DNA of 64,000 bases from JAVVHH01 sp963835135 (GTDB lineage: Bacteria > Pseudomonadota > Alphaproteobacteria > Acetobacterales > Acetobacteraceae). The stretch covers positions 868,001 through 932,000 of the forward strand of contig CAWIEF010000003.1 of the NCBI GenBank assembly GCA_963835135.1. The letters run 5' to 3'. A program made the position numbers and the translations under genes. The notes under the pieces are model-generated. The model made no database searches. It had not been told where the DNA came from and saw nothing but the letters and a program-made list of their open reading frames with translations. Below, piece after piece: positions 34,046 to 43,116 of the stretch (position 1 is the stretch's first letter; every line of letters starts with the position of its first letter).

Positions 34046-34768
34046 TCAGTACATATGCTGCCCGCCGTTGATCGACAGCGTCGAGCCGGTGATGAAGTCG
34101 CCCTCATCAGCGGTGAGGAAGCAGACGCCGCGGGCGATGTCGGTGGCCTGGCCGAGGCGGCCGCGCGGGATACGGGCGACGATCTTCTGCAGGACGTCGG
34201 CCGGAACGGCGCGCACCATCTCCGTATCGACGTAGCCCGGCGCGATCGCGTTGACGGTGATGCCGAAGCGCGCGCCTTCCTGGGCCAGCGCCTTGGTGAA
34301 GCCGTGGATGCCGGATTTTGCCGCGGCGTAGTTGACCTGGCCATACTGGCCGGCCTGGCCATTGATGCTGCCGATGTTGACGATGCGGCCGAACTTCTGC
34401 GCGCGCATGCCCTCGAAGGTCAGCTTGCAGAGGTTGAAACAGGAGCCGAGATTCGTGTCGATCACCTCGTCCCACATCTGCCGCGTCTGCTTGGCGATGG
34501 TGGCGTCGCGCGTGATGCCGGCGTTGTTGACGAGGATCTCGATCGGCCCGTGCTCGGCTTCGATCCGTTTGACCGCCGCCTCGCACGCCTCGAAGCTGCC
34601 CGCGTCGAACTTGATGGCCGGGATGCCCGTGGCCTTGGTGAAAGCGTCCGCCGCCGCATCGTTGCCGGCGTAGCTCGCGACGACAGTGCGGCCCGCATCC
34701 TTCAGCGCCGTGCTGATCGCCTCGCCGATACCGCGGGTGCCCCCTGTGACGAGTGCTACTCGTGCCAT
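34046..34768 (-). CDS. phbB: acetoacetyl-CoA reductase
   Basis: The 240-residue SDR enzyme reduces acetoacetyl-CoA to (R)-3-hydroxybutyryl-CoA with NADPH for polyhydroxybutyrate synthesis. TGGTRGIGEAIS is the cofactor loop, VNNAGITRD follows, and NIGSINGQAGQYGQVNYAAAKSG in pieces gives the Ser-Tyr-Lys triad; QYGQ is typical of the PhbB branch and not of FabG. The end GSTLSINGGQHMY is the usual PhbB C-terminus. No synthase (PhaC) or thiolase is adjacent. A stem-loop follows the stop. Confidence 0.9.
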   Translation of the reverse strand: MARVALVTGGTRGIGEAISTALKDAGRTVVASYAGNDAAADAFTKATGIPAIKFDAGSFEACEAAVKRIEAEHGPIEILVNNAGITRDATIAKQTRQMWDEVIDTNLGSCFNLCKLTFEGMRAQKFGRIVNIGSINGQAGQYGQVNYAAAKSGIHGFTKALAQEGARFGITVNAIAPGYVDTEMVRAVPADVLQKIVARIPRGRLGQATDIARGVCFLTADEGDFITGSTLSINGGQHMY

Positions 34769-34817
34769 TCTTGTCCTCCCTCTATCGGCGGAGTGTTCCG
34801 TGTTTTGCCGTCCAACG

Positions 34818-35912
34818 CTACCCCTCGGGTGGTGCGGCGTGGATCAGTGTCGGCTTGGGCGACGGCGGGATGTCGGAGCGCTGGTCGAGCAGCGGGCGTT
34901 TGCTGCGGTAGGTTGGCGTCAACTCCTGGGCGCGGCCGGTGGCGAGCGCCCGCTCGATGGCGGCCAGCACGCGGACGTCGAGCAGGCCTTCCTCGCCGTC
35001 GGGCTCCGGGTCGCGATCGTTCTGGATACAGTCGGAGAAGTAGGCGGTCTCGCCGGCGAACTGGTCGATCTGGCGGAACGCGGTCTCGGTGGTGCTCTCG
35101 CCGACGGTGAGCGTGTGGTGCAGGCCGTCGTTGAGGGTATAGCCCGGGCTAACGCGCAGGGTGCCGTCTTCGCCGATCACGCGATATTCGTCGACGCTGC
35201 TCAAGCCATAGGCGACCGTGAAGTGCGCCATCCGGTCCTCCGGAAAGCGCATAGCGACGCTGACCGTGTCGTGGAAGCCGAACCCCAGCGTGTCGGTGCC
35301 CCAGGCCATGACCTCGGTCGGTTCGGCGCGGAACAGGTTGCGCACGGCGTTGATCGGGTAAGTGCCCATGTCGGGGACGGGGCCGGACCAGTAGCCGTTC
35401 TGGGCGCGGTGGTTGCCGAGTTCGACATGCTGCGTGAACGTCGAGCTGAACGCCGCGACCCGGCCGAGCGCGCCGCTCTGGGCGACGCGCATCGCCTCGA
35501 GCGTGCCGGGCTCGAAATGCAGGCGGTAGGCGATCATCAACTTGGCGCCGCCGCGGCGGGCGGCCTCGGTGATGGCGCGGCAGTCCTCCTCGCTGGTCGC
35601 CATGGGCTTTTCGAGCAGCACGTGGATGCCGCGCTCGAGCGCGGGCACTGCGAATTGCCGATGCTGCCAGTTGGGCAGTGCGAGGTAGATCGCATCGAAG
35701 CCGCGGCTGTCGAGCGCGGCCAGGTAGGCATCGTAGTGATAGGCCCGTTCGATGCCATATTGGCGGCCCAGCGTCTCGGCCTTGGTGCTGTCGCCGGTGA
35801 CGATGGCCGTCATGATGGAGTTGCCGGTCGGCTTGACGCCCGGCATGAACGCCGCCTGGCTGATCCAACCGGCGCCGACGACGGCATAGCGGATTTTCTG
35901 GTCGTTTTTCAT
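34818..35912 (-). CDS. Gfo/Idh/MocA family oxidoreductase
   Basis: The 364-residue enzyme is an NAD(P)-dependent sugar or inositol dehydrogenase. The Rossmann motif VVGAGWISQAAF is followed by DAIYLALPNWQH and the family signature LLEKPMATSEEDC, which holds the catalytic Lys. The C-terminal domain has MIAYRLHFEPGT and DMGTYPINAVRNLFRAEP, with the Asp and Tyr that shape the active site. The ATG at 35912 was chosen from the match of MKNDQKIRYAVVGAG to family N-termini. The substrate is unknown. It is followed on the same strand by the acetoacetyl-CoA reductase gene and preceded by an SDR gene. Confidence 0.92.
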   Translation of the reverse strand: MKNDQKIRYAVVGAGWISQAAFMPGVKPTGNSIMTAIVTGDSTKAETLGRQYGIERAYHYDAYLAALDSRGFDAIYLALPNWQHRQFAVPALERGIHVLLEKPMATSEEDCRAITEAARRGGAKLMIAYRLHFEPGTLEAMRVAQSGALGRVAAFSSTFTQHVELGNHRAQNGYWSGPVPDMGTYPINAVRNLFRAEPTEVMAWGTDTLGFGFHDTVSVAMRFPEDRMAHFTVAYGLSSVDEYRVIGEDGTLRVSPGYTLNDGLHHTLTVGESTTETAFRQIDQFAGETAYFSDCIQNDRDPEPDGEEGLLDVRVLAAIERALATGRAQELTPTYRSKRPLLDQRSDIPPSPKPTLIHAAPPEG

Positions 35913-35946
35913 CCGGGAAGATCGCTCGTGACGGGCCGGAGTTGCC

Positions 35947-36696
35947 TCAAGCGGCCAGGTATCCCCCGTCGATCGCAAGGCTCTGGCCGGTCATGTAGGC
36001 GCTGGCGTCGCTGGCGAGGAACACAGCAGCGCCCACGAGCTCGGCGTCCTGCCCGAAGCGGCCCATCGGAGTTTGGCCGAGCAGGCGCGTGGAGAGGGCT
36101 TCATTGGCGATCATGCCGGCGGTGAGGTCGGTCTCGAAGTAACCGGGCGCAATGCAGTTCACGCGCACGCCCTTGGCGGCCCAGTCGAGCGCGAGCGCCT
36201 TGGTCATCAGCTCGACGCCGCCCTTCGTGGCGCAGTATGGGACCGATCGGCGCAGGCCGACATGGCCGGCGACGGAGCTGATGTTGATGACGGAGCCGCG
36301 CCCGGCCTCGGCCATGGCGCCGCCGATGTGCTTGGCGCAGAGGAACGTGCCGGTCAGGTTGATGCCGAGGATGTGCTGCCATTCCTCGAGCGTGGTTCTT
36401 TCGATGGTCTTGTAGATCGGGTTCACGCCGGCGTTGTTGACCAGGATGTCGATCCGGCCGAAGCGCGCGAGCGCGGCGTCGCGCAGGGCGGTGACGTCCG
36501 CCTCGACGGCGACGTCGCCCGCATGGGTCAGGGTGTCGGGGCCGAGTTCGCGGGCGGTGGCCTCGAGCGTGGCAGCGGTGCGGCCGGAGATGACGATCCG
36601 AGCCCCGTGTTGGGCAAGCCCGCGCGCGATGGCCCGGCCGAGACCACGGCCACCGCCCGTGACGATGGCGACTTTGTCCGTCAAATCGAAGGTCAT
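35947..36696 (-). CDS. SDR-family oxidoreductase, gluconate 5-dehydrogenase-like
   Basis: The 249-residue classical SDR has TGGGRGLGRAIARGLAQHGA, VNNAGVNPIYKTIE, INISSVAGHVGL, YCATKGGVELMTKALALDWAAKGVRVNCIAPGYFETDL (in pieces) and the C-terminal GQSLAIDGGYLAA. The pattern is close to gluconate 5-dehydrogenase and similar polyol or sugar-acid dehydrogenases, which fits the adjacent Gfo/Idh gene. ATG at 36696 starts the family N-terminus. It is probably co-transcribed with the Gfo/Idh gene 34 bases downstream. Confidence 0.92.
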   Translation of the reverse strand: MTFDLTDKVAIVTGGGRGLGRAIARGLAQHGARIVISGRTAATLEATARELGPDTLTHAGDVAVEADVTALRDAALARFGRIDILVNNAGVNPIYKTIERTTLEEWQHILGINLTGTFLCAKHIGGAMAEAGRGSVINISSVAGHVGLRRSVPYCATKGGVELMTKALALDWAAKGVRVNCIAPGYFETDLTAGMIANEALSTRLLGQTPMGRFGQDAELVGAAVFLASDASAYMTGQSLAIDGGYLAA

Positions 36697-36737
36697 GTGC
36701 GCTTCCCCGGGTCGGTGCGCCCAACGTATGGCAGGGG

Positions 36738-37235
36738 TTAGGCGGGGTCGACCTGGAGCGCGGTCACGCCACATGCGAGGGTGGCGAGCAGGTCCGGCAG
36801 CGCGAGGGCGATGCAGCCCTCGGTGGGGCTGTAGTCGGGCCGGGCCACGTGGAGGAAGATCGCGCTGCCGTGGCCGCGGATGACCGGCTGGTCGTTCCAG
36901 CCGAGGATCCCGATGAGATCGTAGAGCGGGTCGGGGCGCCAGAGCGTCTCGTGGCGGGCGTCGTAAGGGAGGCGGACGGGAGTGTTGTAGGCGCGGTCGG
37001 CCGGGTCGTCGCACCAGCCGTCATGCGGGGCCAGCGGCATGCACGGCGCGGCGCAGCGCGGGCGGGCGAGGCGGTCGGCGCGGTAGAGGATGCGGCGGAG
37101 CGGGAGGGTTGCGATCGGCGTGGCGCCATCGCCTTCCTGCTTGTGCAGCACGCGGCCGCCACGGCCGATCGCAGTGCGGAACACATGCGGGCCGACGCGG
37201 AGCAGGCCGTCCGATCCGAGCGTCGCCTCCGTCAA
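36738..37235 (-). CDS. L,D-transpeptidase-type (YkuD) domain protein
   Basis: About 165 residues. The YkuD active-site signature is present near the C-terminus: HGSAIFLHVARPDYSPTEGC, with the His and the catalytic Cys. Upstream lie VGPHVFRTAIGRGG, a KQEGDGATPIATLPL strand typical of YkuD substrates and DDPADRAYNTPV. No signal peptide is evident. The start is uncertain: a TTG at 37235 overlaps the stop of the upstream gene as TTGA; a GTG at 37271 would add 12 residues. It may crosslink peptidoglycan or act as a cytosolic relative. It forms an operon with the two genes upstream. Confidence 0.8.
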   Translation of the reverse strand: MTEATLGSDGLLRVGPHVFRTAIGRGGRVLHKQEGDGATPIATLPLRRILYRADRLARPRCAAPCMPLAPHDGWCDDPADRAYNTPVRLPYDARHETLWRPDPLYDLIGILGWNDQPVIRGHGSAIFLHVARPDYSPTEGCIALALPDLLATLACGVTALQVDPA

Positions 37236-37771
37236 GCCAGGCCTTTTTCCACCGATTGCGACCGCTGCCACTCCAGGGCGGCGCTTTGATACGCGGCGGC
37301 GCCGTTTTGGACGATCGCGGTGTTGGCGGAGGAGCCAGACTGCAGGAAATCAGGCGTCGTGGTGGCCAGCGTGGTGTAGGCGTCGCCGGTCATCGTGCCG
37401 GGGGTGACGGGCTCGATGCCGCCCTCGGAGCCAGTTTGCGACATGCCGGCCGCGACTGCGGGGCGGGACGTGTCGGGGCCCATCTTGATGATGGCTTCAA
37501 ACAGGCTCATCAGCCCGGCGCCGATCATCCCAAGCGGCCCGCCGAGGATGCCGGCACCGGCGACCCGCATCGGGGCGGGGATCTGCTCGTCGGTGGCTGC
37601 CCGGTAAATCATGCCCACGACCGGCAAATGCTGCAGGGGGTTCAGCCCATGCATCAAGTCCTCCCGCGACACGTCGAGCGCCACGGGCCAGCCGCCGCTG
37701 GGCCCCCCGGCTTCGGACCCGGTGCCGAAAGCGCGGGAAGAGTTGATCGGGCCGGGCGGTGCGAGGTTCAT
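37232..37771 (-). CDS. conserved hypothetical protein
   Basis: This 179-residue protein has no domain name known to me. A central segment with LNPLQHLPVVGMIYRAAT, then MRVAGAGILGGPLGMIGAGLMSLFEAII looks like a membrane-interacting or amphipathic glycine-rich stretch, and the rest is Ser/Thr/Ala-rich. I recall similar LPVVG-containing hypothetical proteins in alphaproteobacteria. It lies between ribA and the L,D-transpeptidase-type gene, 28 bases after ribA, and shares its stop region with the next start. Confidence 0.65.
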   Translation of the reverse strand: MNLAPPGPINSSRAFGTGSEAGGPSGGWPVALDVSREDLMHGLNPLQHLPVVGMIYRAATDEQIPAPMRVAGAGILGGPLGMIGAGLMSLFEAIIKMGPDTSRPAVAAGMSQTGSEGGIEPVTPGTMTGDAYTTLATTTPDFLQSGSSANTAIVQNGAAAYQSAALEWQRSQSVEKGLA

Positions 37772-37799
37772 GCCGCAAGGCTGAGCAAAGGCCGTGCCA

Positions 37800-38954
37800 T
37801 CAGAAAAGATGGCCGAAGCGGCGAGCCTTCGTGGCGAGGTAGTGATCGTTGACGCCGTTGGGCGGGATGATGAGTTCCTCGCGCGCCTCGATTTCGACCC
37901 CGCAGGCGGCCAGCGCGGCGAGCTTGTCGGGGTTGTTGGTCAGCAAGCGCACCCGACGCAGGCCGAGCTGATCCAGCATGGTCGCGGCAACCAGGAAATT
38001 GCGCTCGTCGGCCTGCCATCCGAGGGCGCGGTTGGCGTCGACCGTGTCGAGTCCGCGATCCTGGAGGGCGTAGGCGCGCAGCTTGCTGGCCAGGCCGATG
38101 CCCCGTCCCTCTTGCGCCAGATAGAGGATCGCGCCGGACCCCTCGGCCGCGATGCGGTCGAGGGCGGCGTGAAGTTGCGGGCCGCAATCGCAGCGCAGGC
38201 TGCCGAGCAGGTCGCCGGTGAAGCACTCGGAATGGAGGCGAACCAGCGGGGCTGGGCGGCCGGGCGGCGTATGGGCCGGATCGCCGACGACGATGGCCAG
38301 GTGCTCGATGCCGGCATCAGCGCCGCGGAAAGCGACGACCCGGGCGTCGGCCGTGGCGGCAAGGGGCACGCCGGCTTCGGCCACGACTCGAAGCGAGCTG
38401 GCGATGGCGTCGGGATAGGCGAGGACCTCGTCAGCATGGACGGTCAGCAGGCCGAGCGATGCCGCGCGATCGGCGGCGTTGCGGCCGACCGGCGCCGACA
38501 GGGCTGCCGGCAGCAGACGGGCGAGCTTGACGAGCGCCAAGGCAGCCGGCGCCAGGGGCGGCGCGGCCGTGAGCTCGGGCGGGTCGAGCAGGAGCTGAGG
38601 GGCGGTGGGATCGGCCATGCCGCGCAAGATCGCCGGGTCGAGCAGCCCGGCCGTGCGAAACGCGGCGATGTCGTTCGCGGGCGGACCGACCGGTGCGATC
38701 GGCCGGCGCAGCAGCGCGGCGGCCCGCACGGGCGCCAGAAGAAGACATGGCGGCCCGGCGCCGACGGCCGCGAGTTCGAACAGGCCGCGGGCGCCCGCCG
38801 TTTCCGCGGGCAAGATGATCGCAGGCGTGTCGCCGGTCAGCAGCACCGGCGTGCCGCGGCGGAGGTCGGCGATGGCGCGGTGGACCGCGCGAACGCGCGA
38901 GATCGCAGGGTCGGCCTGGGGGGCTGAGATGGTGGGACCTGGCTTTGGAGGCAT
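37800..38954 (-). CDS. ribA: GTP cyclohydrolase II with degenerate N-terminal domain
   Basis: The C-terminal 200 residues are a complete GTP cyclohydrolase II, which opens GTP to start riboflavin synthesis. The zinc site (HSECFTGDLLGSLRCDCG, three Cys), the catalytic YLAQEGRGIGLASKLRAYALQD region and the LLTNNPDKLAAL strand are intact. The N-terminal 180 residues occupy the place of the DHBP synthase (RibB) half of RibBA proteins but lack the acidic DDEDRENEGD-type motif, so they are probably inactive. The ATG at 38954 is preferred over one 16 codons upstream, but this choice is uncertain. First gene of a three-gene minus-strand unit. Confidence 0.9.
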   Translation of the reverse strand: MPPKPGPTISAPQADPAISRVRAVHRAIADLRRGTPVLLTGDTPAIILPAETAGARGLFELAAVGAGPPCLLLAPVRAAALLRRPIAPVGPPANDIAAFRTAGLLDPAILRGMADPTAPQLLLDPPELTAAPPLAPAALALVKLARLLPAALSAPVGRNAADRAASLGLLTVHADEVLAYPDAIASSLRVVAEAGVPLAATADARVVAFRGADAGIEHLAIVVGDPAHTPPGRPAPLVRLHSECFTGDLLGSLRCDCGPQLHAALDRIAAEGSGAILYLAQEGRGIGLASKLRAYALQDRGLDTVDANRALGWQADERNFLVAATMLDQLGLRRVRLLTNNPDKLAALAACGVEIEAREELIIPPNGVNDHYLATKARRFGHLF

Positions 38955-39181
38955 TGCCGCGGTTATGCAGGAGGGCGGGGCTTGGCGCAAAGAAGGGCTC
39001 ACGGTCGCGTCACGCTACGGCTGCTCGCGAATTTGTGAGCAACTCGACGACGGTTGGCCTGAGTTGAAGTCGCGAGCCTCGCGTTTAAAGACCCGAGACT
39101 TATCACGATAAAGGTTGGTTCACAGTTTGGTGTGGTAGGTATAGGGGCAACGCCGGAAGCGGCTTGAGAGAGAGAGTTCGG

Positions 39182-39898
39182 ATGGCAGGCGAACGGCCGG
39201 TTCTTATAGTCGATGACGATGCGACGTTACGGGAGACGTTGGTAGAGCAGCTCGAATTGGATGGGGAGTTCGCGCCGACCCAGGCCGCCTCCGTCAGCGA
39301 GGCTGAAGCGATGGTAACGAGTCGGGATGCGCGTTTCGACGCCGTGATCCTGGACGTGGGATTGCCGGACGGGGATGGACGCGATCTGTGCGCGAGTTTG
39401 CGCAAGCAAGGCCTGCGCATGCCGATCATCATGCTGACCGGGTCGGATGACGAGGCGGACGTGGTGCGAGGTCTCGACGCGGGCGCGAACGACTACATCG
39501 CCAAGCCGTTCCGCCTGGCCGAACTGCTCGCGCGCCTCCGGGCGCAGATGCGCATCTTCGAGAACAGCGAAGATGCGGTATTCACCATCGGGCCCTACAC
39601 CTTCCGCCCCAGCGCCAAGCTGCTGCAGGAGCCGGTCAAGAACCGCCGCATCCGCTTGACGGAGAAGGAAGCGGCGATCCTCAAGTTCCTCTATCGGGCC
39701 GGCACCCGGCCCGTCGCGCGGCAGGTCCTGCTGAACGAGGTGTGGGGCTACAACGCCAACGTCACTACACATACGCTCGAAACCCACATCTACCGGCTGC
39801 GGCAGAAAATCGAGCCCGACCCGGGCAACGCGCGCCTGCTCGTGACGGAAGGCGGCGGATATCGCCTCGACCCGCTCGGAGTGGTCGCCGCGGCCTAG
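39182..39898 (+). CDS. OmpR/PhoB-type response regulator
   Basis: The 238-residue protein has a receiver domain (VLIVDDDATLR, phosphoacceptor Asp58 in VILDVGLPDGDG, MLTGSDD, and the Lys in YIAKPFR) and a winged-helix DNA-binding domain (RIRLTEKEAAILKFLYRAG, VLLNEVWGYNANVTTHTLETHIYRLRQKI in pieces). No histidine kinase gene is adjacent, so it is an orphan in this window. The ATG at 39182 gives the usual short N-terminus. The 227-base upstream region is free of genes and should contain its promoter. The GMC oxidoreductase starts two bases after its stop. Confidence 0.93.
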   Translation: MAGERPVLIVDDDATLRETLVEQLELDGEFAPTQAASVSEAEAMVTSRDARFDAVILDVGLPDGDGRDLCASLRKQGLRMPIIMLTGSDDEADVVRGLDAGANDYIAKPFRLAELLARLRAQMRIFENSEDAVFTIGPYTFRPSAKLLQEPVKNRRIRLTEKEAAILKFLYRAGTRPVARQVLLNEVWGYNANVTTHTLETHIYRLRQKIEPDPGNARLLVTEGGGYRLDPLGVVAAA

Positions 39899-39900
39899 CC

Positions 39901-41496
39901 ATGGTGATGTCCGACATCCTGGTGATCGGCGGGGGCACGGCCGGCTGCATCATGGCCGCGCGCCTGTCCGAGGATCCGAGTTGCCGGGTTACGTTGCTCG
40001 AGGCGGGGCCAGAGGATCGCGATCCCTGGATCCATATCCCGGCCGGCTACGCGCGGTTGTTCGCTTCCGGCCGCTATGACTGGAAATTCGCCACCGAGCC
40101 GGAAGCGGAGTTGGGCGGCCGCAGCGTGAACTGGCCGCGTGGCCGGGTGCTCGGCGGCTCCGGTAGCATCAACGGGCTGGTGTTCCTGCGAGGCTCGCCG
40201 CACGACTATGACCGTTGGGCACAAGCGGGCGCGCGGGGCTGGTCATACCAGGACGTGTTGCCGACGTTCCGGAAGATCGAACACTGGACCGGCACGCCGA
40301 GCGAGAACCGCGGCACGGGTGGACCCGTCACAGTCAGCGAGCCGAAGACGCTCTCGCCCGGTGCCGCTGCCTTCATCGAAGCAGCGGTCGCGTGCGGCAT
40401 CCCGCTCCATCGTGACATCAACGCCGACGCGATCGAGGGCGTGGCGCCGATCCAGATGAACGTGCGCGGCGGCTTCCGCCGGAGCACGGCGCGCGCGTAT
40501 CTGGCCCCGGCGCGCAAGCGGCCCAACCTGCGCGTGCTGACGGGCGTAGTGGTCACGAAGCTGATCGTGGAGGGCAACCGTGTCGTCGGCTGCACCGCCC
40601 GGCGGCCGGATGGCGCGAGCGATGAGTTCAGGGCGAGCCGCGAGGTGGTGCTGTCGGCCGGCTCCATCATGAGCCCGAAGCTGTTGATGCTGTCAGGCAT
40701 CGGCGATGGCGCGGCGCTGCAGCGGTTGGGCATCCCTGTGGTGCATGCGCTCAAGGGCGTCGGTCAGAACCTGCAGGATCATCTGATCGTCCGATTCGGA
40801 TTTCGGACCAGGCCAGCGCGGACCCTCAACGAGCTCACCGCGACCCGGCTGCGGATGGCGGCCATGGCGCTCGGCTACGCCGTGCGGCGGAGCGGGCCGA
40901 TGGCGGTCGGCGCGACGGAGGCGACGCTGTTCGCGCGGGTGACGCCCGGAGCCGAGGAGGCGGAGGTCCAGTTCCAGTTCATCAACTTCAGCCTGACGCC
41001 GGGCCGGGGCTATGAGCTGCCGAAGCATCCGGGCTTCATGTTCAACTTCGGCCAGTGCCGGCCCGACAGCCGCGGCAACCTGGCGCTGCGCAGCCCCGAT
41101 CCGGACGACAAACCCGTGATCCGAGCCAACTACCTGTCGCATCCGAACGACCAGCACGTGATGCTCGAGAGCAGCCGGCTGGCGCGGCGGCTCGGGCGGA
41201 CGACACCGTTCGCGGATTTCGTCGTCGAGGAGTTGCAGCCCCCGCCCGAGGTGGACGGCGACGAGGCCATGCTGGCCTACATCCGGGAGACCGGGACGAC
41301 GGTCTATCATCCGTGCGGCACCTGCCGCATGGGCACCGATGACGGTGCGGTGGTCGACCCGTCGCTGCGCGTGCATGGGATGGATGGGCTTCGGATTGCG
41401 GATGCCTCGGTGATGCCGCTGGTGCCGAGCTCGAACATCCAGCCTGCGGTCATGATGATCGCCGAGCGGGCAGCGGCGATGATGAAGGCGGCCTAG
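39901..41496 (+). CDS. GMC-family FAD oxidoreductase (choline dehydrogenase-like)
   Basis: The 531-residue flavoprotein has the FAD motif VIGGGTAGCIMAARLSED, the GMC signatures GRVLGGSGSINGLVFLRG and ASREVVLSAGSIMSPKLLMLSGIG, and the C-terminal HPCGTCRMGTDDGAVVDPSLRVHG with the active-site His. Family members oxidise alcohols such as choline, glucose or aryl alcohols and pass electrons to quinone. The substrate is not evident; no betaine-aldehyde dehydrogenase or betaine gene is near, so betA is not claimed. ATG start two bases after the regulator stop suggests co-expression. Confidence 0.93.
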   Translation: MVMSDILVIGGGTAGCIMAARLSEDPSCRVTLLEAGPEDRDPWIHIPAGYARLFASGRYDWKFATEPEAELGGRSVNWPRGRVLGGSGSINGLVFLRGSPHDYDRWAQAGARGWSYQDVLPTFRKIEHWTGTPSENRGTGGPVTVSEPKTLSPGAAAFIEAAVACGIPLHRDINADAIEGVAPIQMNVRGGFRRSTARAYLAPARKRPNLRVLTGVVVTKLIVEGNRVVGCTARRPDGASDEFRASREVVLSAGSIMSPKLLMLSGIGDGAALQRLGIPVVHALKGVGQNLQDHLIVRFGFRTRPARTLNELTATRLRMAAMALGYAVRRSGPMAVGATEATLFARVTPGAEEAEVQFQFINFSLTPGRGYELPKHPGFMFNFGQCRPDSRGNLALRSPDPDDKPVIRANYLSHPNDQHVMLESSRLARRLGRTTPFADFVVEELQPPPEVDGDEAMLAYIRETGTTVYHPCGTCRMGTDDGAVVDPSLRVHGMDGLRIADASVMPLVPSSNIQPAVMMIAERAAAMMKAA

Positions 41497-41571
41497 GCCG
41501 CATCGCGCTGGAACCCGGCCCCTGAATGTGATCTGTCTGTCGCTTCTGGTGCCTGTGGCGAGCCGGTCAAA

Positions 41572-42360
41572 ATGACATTCCCCTTCGGCATAGACCCGCG
41601 CTTTGCGCTCTCCGGCCTATTGGTCGGCCTGCTGGTCGGGCAGACCGGGGTCGGCGGCGGATCGTTGATGACGCCGCTGCTCGTTCTGGTGTTCGGCATC
41701 CATCCGTCGACGGCGGTGGGAACCGACCTGTTGTATGCCTCGGCCACCAAAAGCGTCGGCACCGTCGTGCACGGGCTCGGCCACACCGTGCAGTGGCGGA
41801 TCGTGCGCCGGCTGGCCAGCGGGAGCCTGCCGGGAACGGCGCTGGGCTTGGCCGTCCTGGCGCAACTCGATACGTCGTCGGCGGGACAGATGCGCTGGCT
41901 CTCGGTCACGCTCGGAGCGATGCTGATCGTGACGGCAATATCGCTGTTCCTGCGCGCGCGGCTGCTGGCGGTGATCGGTCCGAAGCTCGACGCCATTCCG
42001 CCGCGGCAGCAACTGACGCTGACGGTGGCGACGGGCTTCGCCTTGGGTTTCCTCGTTACGATGACGTCGGTGGGCGCCGGAGCTCTGGGGGTGACGGCGC
42101 TGCTGTTGCTGTATCCGCGCGAGCGGCTGCCGGTGATCGTGGGCACCGACATCGCGCACGCGGTGCCCCTGACGCTGATGGCGGGGGCGGGGCACTGGTG
42201 GCTGGGGTCGGTGGATACGGTGTTGTTGGCCGGGCTGCTGTGCGGGTCGATCCCGGGCATCATCATCGGATCGTGGCTGGCGACGCGGATGCCGGAGACG
42301 GTGCTCCGGCCGATCCTGGCGGCGACGCTGGTCCTGGTCGGGGTCAAGATCGTCTTCTGA
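41572..42360 (+). CDS. TauE/SafE family sulfite/anion exporter
   Basis: The 262-residue membrane protein has about eight hydrophobic helices in the TauE/SafE arrangement. The first repeat reads LVGLLVGQTGVGGGSLMTPLL and the second GFLVTMTSVGAGALGVTALLLLYP, the duplicated glycine-rich motif of the family. Members move sulfite, sulfoacetate or other anions across the inner membrane. It is followed directly by the prepilin peptidase gene with no spacer, so the two are probably on one transcript. Substrate unknown. Confidence 0.92.
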   Translation: MTFPFGIDPRFALSGLLVGLLVGQTGVGGGSLMTPLLVLVFGIHPSTAVGTDLLYASATKSVGTVVHGLGHTVQWRIVRRLASGSLPGTALGLAVLAQLDTSSAGQMRWLSVTLGAMLIVTAISLFLRARLLAVIGPKLDAIPPRQQLTLTVATGFALGFLVTMTSVGAGALGVTALLLLYPRERLPVIVGTDIAHAVPLTLMAGAGHWWLGSVDTVLLAGLLCGSIPGIIIGSWLATRMPETVLRPILAATLVLVGVKIVF

Positions 42361-43116
42361 ATGGATTGGATCTGGCCGGTGATCGCGGCGCCGTTCGTCG
42401 GCAGCCTGCTCGGGGTGCTAATCCGGCGATTGCCGGCCGGGCAGCCCGTCGTCATGGCGCGCTCGTGCTGCGAGGCGTGCGGAATCAGCCTCGGCGCGCG
42501 CGATCTGGTGCCGCTGCTGAGCTACGCGGCGTCGCGCGGGCGATGCCGGCGGTGTGGAGCGGGAATCGCGCCGTTCCATTGGCATGTCGAGCTTGCGGCG
42601 ATGCTGGTGCCGCTGTCGGCGGCCTTGGCCGGGGTTGACGGCGCCGGGCTGTGGGCGGTGAGCGGCGCCGGGTGGCTGTTGCTGGCGCTGGCGTGGATAG
42701 ACGCCGAGTGGATGATCCTGCCGGACGCGTTGACGCTGCCGATGCTGCTGGGCGGGCTGGCGGCGGTGTGGTGGCTGGACCCGGCTGCGTTGGCGGATCA
42801 CGCCATTGCGGCCGGGATCGGATGGCTTGCGCTGTGGTCGTTGGCCGCGATCTACCGCCGGCTGCGGGGGCGAGACGGGCTGGGCGAAGGTGACGCAAAA
42901 TTGCTTGGCGCGCTCGGCGCGTGGGTGGGGCTGAGCGGGCTCGCCGACGTGCTGCTGGGGGCGGCGCTGACCGGGTTGGCGTGGGCCGGGCTGATGCGGC
43001 TGCGCGGGCGGGCGATGTCGGCGACGACGGCGCTGCCGTTCGGGCCGTTCTTGGCGGCGGCCGGCTGGGCGGTGATGTTGGCGGCGTGGCGCGGGGCGGA
43101 TACGCTCGGCTGGTGA
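42361..43116 (+). CDS. prepilin peptidase / type IV leader peptidase (A24)
   Basis: The 251-residue multi-pass protein has the features of GspO/PilD enzymes. An N-terminal two-Cys-pair zinc domain (RSCCEACG and CRRCGAGIAP) is followed by membrane helices. The first catalytic Asp is in LAWIDAEWMILPD and the second in GLGEGDAKLLGAL, the GxGD motif. It cleaves type IV prepilin leader peptides and, with the N-terminal domain, can methylate the new terminus. No pilin genes are nearby, so its substrates are encoded elsewhere. It overlaps the SCO1 start. Confidence 0.92.
   Translation: MDWIWPVIAAPFVGSLLGVLIRRLPAGQPVVMARSCCEACGISLGARDLVPLLSYAASRGRCRRCGAGIAPFHWHVELAAMLVPLSAALAGVDGAGLWAVSGAGWLLLALAWIDAEWMILPDALTLPMLLGGLAAVWWLDPAALADHAIAAGIGWLALWSLAAIYRRLRGRDGLGEGDAKLLGALGAWVGLSGLADVLLGAALTGLAWAGLMRLRGRAMSATTALPFGPFLAAAGWAVMLAAWRGADTLGW

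Noticed and set aside
34046..34768. Reading the acetoacetyl-CoA reductase as FabG
   Set aside because: The GQYGQVNY active-site region and the GGQHMY end fit PhbB better; no fatty-acid synthesis genes are near.
39901..41496. Naming the GMC oxidoreductase betA
   Set aside because: No betaine-aldehyde dehydrogenase, regulator or transporter of the choline pathway is adjacent and the family has many substrates.
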